Positions 42,154 through 62,000 of a DNA stretch of 62,000 nt are shown in pieces. Origin of the DNA: Symbiodinium natans (lineage: Eukaryota > Sar > Dinophyceae > Suessiales > Symbiodiniaceae); contig CAJNDS010001669.1 of the NCBI GenBank assembly GCA_905221605.1, forward strand, positions 1 to 62,000. The letters are read 5' to 3'. Position 1 is the stretch's first letter, and each line of letters starts with the position of its first letter. The notes under the pieces are model-generated. The model searched no databases and was not told the DNA's origin. It worked only from the letters and a program-made list of their open reading frames with translations. Made by a program: the position numbers and the translations under genes.

Positions 42154-43346
42154 TAGCCCTAAACCCTAAACCCTAAATGCCCTGCCACCATGCCACATTT
42201 ACTCCGGAATAGGGGACAGCGCAATCATTCCTCAGATCGTGACAGCAAGATGCAGCAAGAAGTGCATTCTGCGAATGGTAGCTCGTCTACCTCCAATGCT
42301 AGTAGGTTTAGGGTTTAGGGTTTAGGGTTTAGGGTTTAGGGTTTAGGGTTTAGGGTTTAGGGTTTAGGGTTTAGGGTTTAGGGTAGGGTTTAGGGTTTAG
42401 GCCTATGAAGGTACGTAAAGCTGTCAAAGCTGCGACGTCTCTTCACGATGGAAGGCCGCACCAGTTGCGTCTGAAGCTGACTGAGCCTCCATCCCCAAGG
42501 GTTTAGGGTTTAGGGTTTAGGGTTTAGGGTTTAGGGTTTGGGGTTTGGGGTTTGGGGTTTGGGGTGTGGGGGGGAAGTGCGAGCAAGTCATGGTCTGATG
42601 AAGTTCATGGGTAAGTAGGCTTGTAAGTATAGCTACGAGACTTCTAAACCCTAAACCCTAAACCCCAAACCCTAAACCCCAAACCCTAAACCCCAAACCC
42701 TAAACTCTAACCCTAAACCCTAAACCATGAACCTCCAAGTAGACGAGCCATGCTACCTCAATCCTCTGGACCCGCACGATTTGCCCTCTCCAGTGCTGGA
42801 CCCATCCGACGGACCTTCCTGTCAAAAGCAGAAGCGCCACGTCAACATGGGGGGGTTTACAATATAAGGGGTACCGTATTGGGGTCATCATAAGGGGATC
42901 CTACCATGGGGGGTCTATATTAGGGGTCCCTTGTTCTCGCAAACCCCCAAACCTTCAACCCCTAACCCTGAACCCTAAACCCTAAACCCTAAACCCCCAC
43001 ATGAGACGAACAATGACAATAACAATGTAAACCCCCACATCTGCCCCGAACACCAGGTGTCGTATGCCCGACCCTGCCTGAACCCGCGGACGGCAAGTCG
43101 CTGACGAGCAGCTTGCCCTGCCTGACGTTGGGCTTCAGGGTTAGGGGTTTAGGGTTTAGGGTTTAGGGCTTACGGTTTAGGGCTTAGGGTTGAGCTTGGG
43201 GCTCGGGATCTAGTTGTGTGCGCCGATGGCAACCGAAACTGAAAGCACTGAAACCGCTGAGTCTGGGTTCAGGGTTTAGGGTACTTTCATGCTTTTCCCC
43301 TGAACCCTAAACCCTAAACCCTAAACCCTAAACCCTAAACCCTTAC

Positions 43347-54761
<11,415 letters not shown>

Positions 54762-55193
54762 AGGGTTTAGGGTTTAGGGTTTAGGGTTTAGGGTTTAGGG
54801 TTTAGGGTTTAGGGTCTTGTAGTTTGTGGCCTTCAATGAGGGTCCCGGCGTGGGTCTTTTAAGCACGCAGCCATGTGGGGATTTCCAAAAAAGGGGTACC
54901 TTAGTTGGGGTCATTATTATCTGGGAATCCTAGTACTTGGGGTTTGTTAACTGCACCATTGTTGGGGTACTCTTTAACGTGATCATGTTTGTTCCTTGTT
55001 GGGTTTAAGCATTCATCAAAAGGAAACATGATTTTCAACAATGACCCAGTTAAGCACACAGCTGGAAGGGTCCTATCTTATAAGGTGCGGTACTACATAC
55101 AGGACACAAAAAGAGACCCCAATGTAGAGAACTGCTCATAAACAAAAAGGACATTGACCGCTTGGCCTGCCTATCTGAGCCCCGGCATCCTAA

Positions 55194-55302
55194 CCCAGAG
55201 ACTCCAATACCCCTTAATTAAGGAATACTCCTTAAGCATAGAAAGAACGTTCTTATTGTCTCAGGGAATATTCCTTAATCAAGGGGTGTTGGAGTCCCTG
55301 GG
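55194..55302. mobile_element. Inverted-repeat element, CCCAGAGACTCCAATACC family (well preserved)
   Basis: It begins CCCAGAGACTCCAATACCCC and ends GGGGTGTTGGAGTCCCTGGG with paired GGAATACTCCTTAA and GGGAATATTCCTTAA arms. Confidence 0.85.
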
Positions 55303-55399
55303 AACCCTAAACCCTAAATCTTAAAATTTGAACCCTAAACCCTAAACCCTGAACCCTGAACCCTAAACTCTAAACTCTAAACTCTAAACCCTAAATACC

Positions 55400-55667
55400 A
55401 TGAACCTTGGTTGCCTGAAATCGTGCGTGTCGACGTGTCCTGGCCTCGGGTGGCTCCGCCGGAGCCTCGTCTGTGTCCATGCCTTGGTAGCCCAGCAACC
55501 ATATTATGGGTTTAGGGTTTAGGGTTTAGGGTTCAGGGTTCAGGGTTTAGGGTTTAGGGTTTATAAACAAAAACAAGGGTAAAGGGTACCACTGGGCTAC
55601 CAGGATGCCGGCGGAGGCATCCAAAAGGTTGATCCACGCCTCGAGAGGACCTCGACGGCTTGCGCAG
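55400..55667 (-). CDS. Two exons joined by a GC-AG introner, unidentified gene
   Basis: Exon 55667-55609 (acceptor AACAG just upstream) reads GPLEAWINLLDASAG and splices through a GC donor at 55608 and AG acceptor at 55484-55483 into an exon from 55482 reading MDTDEAPAEPPEARTRR. The frame stays open across the junction, and the intron is a CTTGGTAGCCCAG-family element. No family recognised. It could be the 5' part of the ARM-like gene downstream on the same strand, or separate. Confidence 0.5.
55483..55608 (-). mobile_element. GC-AG introner of the CTTGGTAGCCCAG family, TSD ATGC/GCAT
   Basis: The element occupies 55483-55604, with ATGC at 55479-55482 and 55605-55608. Read on the minus strand the duplication is GCAT and its GC acts as donor, as in intron 5 of the MFS-GT gene. 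TTTAGGG and TTCAGGG repeats fill the centre. Confidence 0.8.
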
Positions 55668-55851
55668 CTGTTTAGGGTTTAGTTTCGGGTTTAGGGTTTA
55701 GGGTTTAGGGTTTAAAGGGTTTAGGGTTTAGGGCTTAGGGTTTTGGGTTTAGGGAACCAAGTGCACCAAACCTCAGGCGCGGGCATCCTTTTTGGCCCAG
55801 AGAGACATCCTGCTGGAGGCTCAGCAAAGGCGACACCTGAGCTGGCAGATG

Positions 55852-56140
55852 CCAGGGTGACTCCAATACGCCTTAACTAAGGAAGAGTCCTTAAAAGTAA
55901 GAGGGTTCCTTGTATACCCCTTAACTACGGAACACTCCTTAGATGTAAGAGGGTTCCGTATATGGTTTAGGGTTTAGGGTTTAAGGGTTTAGGGTTTAGG
56001 GTTATAGGGTTACGGTTATAGGGTTATATGGTTTAGGGTCGATCTGCTTCCTGAAGAATGTTCCTGAAATATAAGAGGGTTCCTGATGTGGTTTAAGGAA
56101 TACTCCATAACTTCAGGGGTAGTTATTGGGAGTCTCTGGG
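55852..56140. mobile_element. Compound CCCAGAGACTCC family element with telomere repeat inside
   Basis: Outer ends CCAGGGTGACTCCAATACG and TTGGGAGTCTCTGGG enclose three partly repeated arms (TAAGAGGGTTCC three times) and a TTTAGGG / TTATAGGG block. The structure looks like an internally duplicated copy. Confidence 0.7.
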
Positions 56141-56967
56141 ATGCTATCCCACAGCTCACGAATGGTACATGATAGATAGCTGATCTTGCAATTTCCCGAA
56201 TTCCCAAAACTTTTGAGAGAATGGATATATACCTTGCAGGACCTTAAATCATAAGAGATACCCTCAAAACAATTAAGGGTGTACTGGGTCTCTGCATGAC
56301 GTACGACTGGCATGTTCACGCATATTCAGTCGGCATGCAGGTTGTCGGTCACGGTCTCCCTAGAAGAACCCTAGACCCTAAACCTTCGACCCTAAACCCA
56401 AAACCTGCAAACAGAACTTGCACAACAGTCCATTCTCGTTGCCACACAACATCTTTACGGCTTGGAAACCTTCAGAACTTCAGCAGCCACCGACCGACAG
56501 AGAAAACTGAAGAGACAAGGAAAAGCTTCACAATTAGCCACTATGAAACACTAGACCCAAGAGTATCCTAGGATTAAAAAAAGCGCTCCCTTAAGGGGCT
56601 CATAAGAGACCCTCCCAAACAAAAGGGAATGAGGGCCGACTCTGGGTCCTAGAACAGGTTTAGGGTTTAGGGTTTGGGATTTAGGGTTTAGGGTTTAGGG
56701 TTTAGGGTTTAGGGTTTAGGGTTTAGGGTCCTAGAACACTTCAGAAAACGATGCGGTGGACTGACTGGCTCTGGGGTGGGAGAAGGTGTGTGTGGTGGCC
56801 CTCCACAAGCTGCCCTTCCCGTGGGTTTAGGGTTTAGGGTTTAGGGTTTAGGGTTTAGGGTTTAGGGTTTAGGGTTCAGGGAGGGGGGATTCATGGTTGG
56901 TAGGTACCTCGGAAACCTTAGAGGGAAGCTTAGGGGGCCTCAGTACTTGACAACCTGGGGTTACATA

Positions 56968-57060
56968 AGGTTTAGGGTTTAGGGTTTAGGGTTTAGGGTT
57001 TAGGGTTTAGGGTTTAGGGTTTAGGGTTTAGGGTTTAGGGTTTAGGGTTTAGGGTTTAGG
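56968..57060. repeat. TTTAGGG array inside a short element
   Basis: About 13 perfect heptamers. They split the copy of the GGGTTACAT element family that spans about 56905-57100, leaving the right part (CCCTTAAGGACCCTACAA) beyond the array. Confidence 0.8.
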
Positions 57061-57099
57061 CTTGAACCCCCCCTCCCTTAAGGACCCTACAAATACTAA

Positions 57100-60000
57100 A
57101 CCCCCGACCCAAGATGTTCAGAAACAGCTCGGCTTTCCATGCATCTGCAGACCAAAGCCCACATTGCAGGGTTTAGGGTTTTAAGTTTTCAGGTTTTAGG
57201 GTCTACCCTAAACCCTAAACCCCAAACCCCAAACCCTAAACCCTGAACCTCGACACCCTAAACCCTAAACCCCGAACCTCGACACCCTAAACCCTAAACC
57301 CTGAACCCTGAACCCTGAACCTAACCAGGGTTTTAGGGCGCATATTTGCCGAAGAGCGGAGGGCTTCCTTGCCAGCTTCCGGGAGCGGCCACCGCGTCCC
57401 AGGTACACACTGGGAACGTCTGTACCTTAGGTTTAGGGTTTAGGGTTTAGGGTTTGGGGTTTAGGGTTTAGGGTTTGCCCTCAACCCCGAACCCCAAACC
57501 TTAAACCCCAAACTCTTAATCCTGTCTTTCTCTAGCATCCTCCGAGGATCGCTAATATGTGTCTAATGTGGGTAACCCTAAACCCTAAACCCTATATAAA
57601 CCCTAAACCCGAAACCCTAACGTAAGCCGGGACGAAAAGGCCAGGAGGGCTTTTGGGGCTTGTAGGGCTCGTATGGGGTTTATAGGGTTAGACGTAAGAG
57701 TGACCTGGGAAAGAGAAGGGCGCCCTTCTTGGTTCATGGGCCTGAGAAGGGAGCCTATACCCGCAACAAGGGAATTATAGGGCCTAGGTTTGCGGTTTAG
57801 GGTTCAAGGGCTTCAGGTTTTTAAGTTTTAGGAGCGCTAAAGAAACAAGACCCCAAGTCCTGATGGGCAAGTTAAGGGTTAGGGTTTAGGGTTTAGGGTT
57901 TAGGGTTTAAGGGTTTAGCAGTTTGGGGTTGTGCGTGGTGTCGGGTTTAGGGCTTACGGCTGTGGGTTTGAGGGTTTAGGATTCGAGTGCTTCGGATGCG
58001 TGCGGCTTCAATGCTCAGATTCGATCCAAGAGACCCCAAAATATACGTTCATTAGGGAAGGGCAATCGCTAAATTCTGCGGCCGAACTATGCTCCCTTTG
58101 TGGGTACCCCAAAAAAAGGGGCCGCCTAATACTCGCAATCCCAAAGACGACCATAATTTAGGAAATGGCCATGTAAAGTATATTCATCAAGAAGTATTGA
58201 GCTCTGGGTATGAGTTGAGGATTCCGGATTCCTTGATACATGGACATTAAGCCCTAAATCCTGAACCCTAAGCCCTTAAACCCTAAACCCTAAACCCTAA
58301 GGTCTTTGGGAATGTCAGCCATGATGCATGTGGCCATGCTGCCCTTGGCAAGGCAAGTTCCTGGGCTTCACAGGCGGGTTCTGATTTAGGAGTTCGGGTT
58401 TAGGGCTAGGGTTAGGGTTTAGGGTTTAGGGCTTAAGGTTTAGGGTTTAGGGTTAAGGGTTGGGGTTTAGGGTTTAGGCTTTAGGGTTTAGGGTTCAGGG
58501 TTTAGGGAGTCCTTCGAGGGACCACTTCGCGGGGCGTTGGCGGGCTTCCAGTATCAACCCTAACCCTAACCCTAAACCCTAAACCCTAAACCCAAAAGTA
58601 CCCTAAACCCTCTCGGGGTAGGATTCTAGGAGTCTTTCGCCCAAAGGGCGTGTGAGGGCCCGAGCGCTTCGGTGGGGCTTGGAACGCCGCTGTGCCGGTG
58701 TCCGGGGCGGCCCATGCTGCGGAACCTTAGGCTCGGTCTGGTTAGGGTTTTTAGGGCTTTTAGGGCTTTTAGGGGTTTTAGGGTTTTCAGGGTTTTTAGC
58801 GTTTTAAGGGTTTTTAGGGTTTTTAGTTTCAGGATGGGTGAGGCTTATGAGGTGTTTCGGACTTATGGATTCGGGTCTTCCCCGCAGGGGTGTGCGGGGT
58901 TTAGGGTTTAGGGGGCTCTCTGGGATTGTTCTACGTAGTGCGCTATTTTTGTTTGGGCTCTGGTTGTTCGGGCCCATTTGAACCATTTGCTTCGGAAACC
59001 CGCAAAACCCTAAGCCATAAAGCCATAGTGTATAGCACCAAGCCATTTTGGATTGGAGTTTAGAGGGTTAGGGTAAACTCTTGTCTGGGCTTCATTAGTG
59101 GCCTTTAAGTGGATTTTGGGGGCTTGCGGGTTATAGCCCTGTATTGGGGCTGAGTGTCTTTTGCGTAGAGGATGAAGGGTAACTGGAGTCTCCCTACTAG
59201 CGAGACTCTTCTGTTCTAGAATTAGACATCTGCCGCTCTAGCTACTTTCTGCTAAACCCTAAACCCTAAACCCTAAACCCTAAACCCTAAACCCTTAAAC
59301 CCCGTACTGGTGGCCTTGGTTGCCGAGATGCTTGGTGGGAGCCATGCTCTTGCAGCCACCGTCTGTAATCTTCTCGCTTCCTGCGTACCGGATCTGCCCA
59401 GGCCCCCGCATGATTGAACGAGCATCTTGAGATTTAGGGTTTAGGGTTTAGGTAGGGTTTAGGGTTCAGGGTTCAGGGTTTAGGGTGCTGGACTAAATGT
59501 TTCCTCATGCTACTGTGTGTGTGGCTCAGAGTTTAATCAGTCAGCAAAAGAGCCAGAAATGCCCAGCGCAGAGCCCTGGCTACCTCCCCAGATTTGAGAG
59601 GTCAAGACCCTCTGACTGCCATATTCTGTGTTGGGGTAACGAAGAATTCAACACAGTCTTGCTACCAGACAAACCCGAAACCCTACACCCTACACCCTAA
59701 TCCCTAAACCCTAAACCCTAAACACTAAACCCTAAACCCTCAGCCCTAAGCCCTAAGCCCTAAGCCCTAAACCCTAAACCCTTTCCTTAACTTGAACAGA
59801 ACACGGGCTGGGTCTGGGTCGCACCTTCGCAAGCGGCGACTACGTTCTACGGCTCGGCAGCACTTCTCGAGCATGGAATCCACCTGGGCCTGCGTTAGGG
59901 GGTTTTAGGGTTTGGGGTTTAGGGTTTAGGGTTGTAGGGCTTCGGGTTTGGCGTTCTGAGGTTTGGGGAGTTAGGGATTAGGGTTTCGGGTCCAGGGTTT

Positions 60001-60280
60001 AAGCGCCCTTCCCCAACCCTCCGACTACTAGTTCATCTCACACACGGCCAGGGACCCTCACAGCCCCAGTTAAGGGCTTAGGGTTTAGGGTTTAGGGTTT
60101 AGGGTTTAGGGTTTAGGGTTTAGGGTTAAAACCTTTCTCTGGTCATCGTCCACCCTTGGAGGTTCATGGGCAGTTAGAAGCTCGGGCAGTTTGTATAAGA
60201 ACAAGGTCTGCACCCCATCCAGAGAGTCCAATGCCCCTTCAAGGAATAGACCTCATAAACAGACAGATCCTTCCTGTGAG
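57100..60280. repeat. Telomere-like repeat field with a few unique islands
   Basis: Alternating blocks include 57880-57910, 58430-58505, 59250-59295 and 60076-60126. A degraded CTAGGATGCCCAGT-family element lies at about 57690-57790. An open plus frame at about 59497-59680 (MFPHATVCVAQSLISQQKSQ) may be an exon; nothing is recognised. Confidence 0.45.
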
Positions 60281-60292
60281 GTTAAGCCATAT

Positions 60293-60395
60293 CTTGGGAT
60301 GTTCCCCCTTATACCCACAGTCCTTAATAGGGATTCTACTAGGGGGTACAATCATCCCTATTAAGGACTGCAAGTATAAGGCGGAACATCCCAAG
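60293..60395. mobile_element. Inverted-repeat element, GGGATGTTCCCCC family (well preserved)
   Basis: It begins CTTGGGATGTTCCCCCTTAT and ends ATAAGGCGGAACATCCCAAG. ATAT occurs on both sides but two bases off on the right. The arms pair across AGTCCTTAATAGGGAT and ATCCCTATTAAGGACT. Confidence 0.85.
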
Positions 60396-60593
60396 CTATA
60401 TCCCTTAGGGGGTAGTGGGCTCCGAGACCCCTACACCCCCCCCCCCCCCCCCCCTAAACCCTAAACCCTAAACCCTAAACCCTAAACCCTAAACCCTAAA
60501 CCCTAAACCCTAAACCCTAAACCCCCAAGCTGGTGCGCCTCGCTTCCAGCCACATCTCCCACCAGTGTGGCTGGATCGAAGGGAAGGTCCATC

Positions 60594-60780
60594 CTTGGCT
60601 GACTTCTGAAGCCCTCCGAACAGTTTAACTTTTAGTCTCCTTATTCAAGTTTCTGCTAAACCCTAAACCCTAAAACCTAAACCCTAAACCCTAAACCCAA
60701 GACTCAAAACCCGAAACCCAAAACCCTAAACCCTAGACCAAAAGGGTAAAGTCCTAAGAGTCAGCCAGAAGAAAGCCAAG
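60594..60780. mobile_element. Introner-like element, CTTGGCTGACTTCTGAA family, telomere repeat inside
   Basis: It begins CTTGGCTGACTTCTGAAGCC and ends CAGCCAGAAGAAAGCCAAG. Flanks CATC and CGTC suggest a decayed 4-bp duplication. About 60 bp of CCCTAAA-type repeats occupy the centre, at the position equivalent to the array in 22385-22515. Confidence 0.8.
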
Positions 60781-60885
60781 CGTCTGCGACATCACGAAGT
60801 CTGCGGACTGACTGCCATGAGCCATGAGTGTAAACAGCTCCCGGCATGCACAAGCGGATTTAACGTCGAGGGTTTAGATCCTCAA

Positions 60886-61122
60886 CCCTAACACCCTAAC
60901 ACCCTAACACCCTAACACCCTAAAACCCTAAAACCCTAAAACCCTAAAACCCTAAAACCCTAAAACCCTAAAACCCTAAAACCCGAAAACCCTAAAACCC
61001 TAAAACCCTAAAACCCTAAAACCCTAAAACCCTAAAACCCTAAAACCCTAAAACCCTAAAACCCTAAAACCCTAAAACCCTAAAACCCTAAAACCCTAAA
61101 ACCCTAAAACCCTAAAACCCCA
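60886..61122. repeat. CCCTAAAA octamer array
   Basis: About 26 near-perfect 8-bp units (CCCTAAAA), preceded by four or five CCCTAACA octamers. It is homogeneous in length, unlike the 7-bp blocks elsewhere. Confidence 0.95.
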
Positions 61123-61307
61123 AACCCGAATGGTTCAACAGAAGCCTTGCAGGTCCCAGAGAGCCCAACCAACAACCTGTAATTCAAGAATGCACCTTAA
61201 GACGGACTCCTATAAATCCTAAACCTTATACCCCATTTGGAGATTCATGGGTAGTTTTAAAAGGCAGTTTCGGTCTAGGGTTTAGGGTTCAGGGTTTAGG
61301 GCTACTA

Positions 61308-61409
61308 CTTGGAGGTTGATTTGTGCAGGGTCATAAGTGGGGTCACTACGCTTCTAACCCTACTTAGGGTACTGACAACCCTACTTGTAACTACCCATGA
61401 ACCTCCAAG
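61308..61409. mobile_element. Inverted-repeat element, CTTGGAGGTTCATGG family
   Basis: It begins CTTGGAGGTTGATTTGTGC and ends CCCATGAACCTCCAAG. A truncated left end of another copy (TTTGGAGATTCATGGGTAGT) lies about 75 bp upstream at about 61230. Confidence 0.7.
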
Positions 61410-61897
61410 TCCTAAACCCTAAACCCTAAACCCTAAACCCTGAGGGGCGAGGTTCTTGGACTCACTGGGGTCAGACACCGGTCCTCCACAACCGTGCGGT
61501 ACTCCTTTTGCTCCGGGGACTCCTGCACACCATGGACGGGTTTAGGGTTTGGGGTTTAGGGTTTGGGGTTTAGGGTTTGGGGTTTGGGGCTTGGGGCTTA
61601 CGGTCTCCTGTACACCATGGACCGAGTGTGACCCACGTAATGCAGGGCTTTTCGGGTTTAGGGGTTGAAGTGTATGGTTTAAGGTTTAGGGTTTGGGTGT
61701 TTTTTGGCGACTGAATTCTCGTCTGCGGGAATAGATGTCATTTCATAGCGAGGACCCTGTAGATGCTGAGGTCCCAGATTTTTCAGGACAAGGGGAACCT
61801 GGAGTAACCGATAAACCCTTAAAAGGGTAAGCATACCTCGACTCGTGGCCATCTATTCATCTGTGTTCAGGGTTGGTAAACTCCAGGTGGTCAGTTC

Positions 61898-61972
61898 TCT
61901 AAATTATGGTCCCTTTTTGGGTACCCTAAATAAGAAGGGCCGCCTTGTAAGAAGGATCCCCAAAGGGACCAT
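61898..61972. mobile_element. Short element, GGGCCGCCTT family
   Basis: Contains TTATGGTCCCTTTTTGGGTA, AAGAAGGGCCGCCTTGTAAG and GATCCCCAAAGGGACCAT, with inverted ends ATGGTCCC / GGGACCAT. A diverged copy is at 8595-8665 and a possible one at 613-660. Confidence 0.65.
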
Positions 61973-62000
61973 CGAGAAGTGACCAGGTAGGTTTTCCGTG

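Larger units (their letters stand above)
35830..43340. repeat. Telomere-like repeat field with scattered islands
   Basis: Repeat blocks: 35857-35915, 36370-36500 (tandem of CCCTAAACCCGAAGGACC), 36565-36730 (TTGAGGG / TTCAGGG), 37968-38049, 38757-38800, 40740-40793, 41312-41450, 42305-42395, 42499-42570. Unique stretches at 36900-37330 and 38330-38755 contain open frames but nothing I recognise. Exon-like islands: about 37600-37705 (minus, ALRQAVEAARGARQAP), 37800-37960 (minus, TATLLSPITVVFLFGGTARQ) and 39529-39632 (plus, LSWPYPQGYERATGFEP). Confidence 0.45.

Noticed and set aside
59178-59252. Possible tRNA on the minus strand (word TAGCTAGAGCGGCAGA, with TTCTAGAA as a possible anticodon loop)
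   Set aside because: The D-arm and anticodon-like parts look tRNA-like, but the T-arm consensus GGTTCGA is missing and the acceptor stem does not pair convincingly. A covariance-model scan would decide.

Overview
This looks like nuclear DNA from a protist, most likely a dinoflagellate. The reasons are: Arabidopsis-type telomere repeats (TTTAGGG / CCCTAAA) in hundreds of internal blocks in both orientations; very low gene density; short GC-rich exons split by many introns; introns that use GC and GA as well as GT donors, always with AG acceptors; and those introns are themselves short mobile elements (introners) bounded by 4-bp target duplications. Non-GT donors and introner-driven intron gain are both known from dinoflagellates. 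The species call is inference. There is nothing bacterial here: no operons, no ribosome binding sites, no CRISPR array.

The best-resolved gene lies on the minus strand, about 8026 down to 4407. Working out the splicing by hand gives a protein of about 700 residues. A 12-helix major facilitator superfamily (MFS) transporter is followed, inside one uninterrupted exon, by the first strand of a GT2-type glycosyltransferase domain, which is completed over eight or nine further small exons. Nine consecutive introns each resolve as an element flanked by a 4-bp duplication. All nine duplications begin with G, so that the duplication itself supplies the 5' splice site. An unidentified terminal exon (3798-4142) follows on the same strand.

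Elsewhere the window holds a C2HC-like zinc-finger ORF (11383-11909, minus), two exons of an unrecognised gene (18150-19051, minus), a Ty1/copia reverse-transcriptase remnant (22711-22953, minus), a Pro/Ala/Lys-rich exon (29011-29535, minus), scattered exon-like islands, and between about 43.3 and 54.8 kb a set of roughly ten minus-strand exons of about 100 bp. Several of these read like armadillo-type helical repeats, so they may be one long gene with kilobase introns full of telomere repeats.

The remaining sequence is repeat. It holds telomere-like heptamer blocks and their 8- and 9-mer derivatives, at least eight families of short inverted-repeat elements (many with ends CTTGG...CCAAG), long simple repeats (CA/CACG, poly-C, CATA, CTA, AT/GA), and some dispersed duplications. 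Several telomere blocks are flanked by 13-20 bp direct repeats of unique sequence, which suggests they were inserted into unique DNA rather than left over from chromosome ends.
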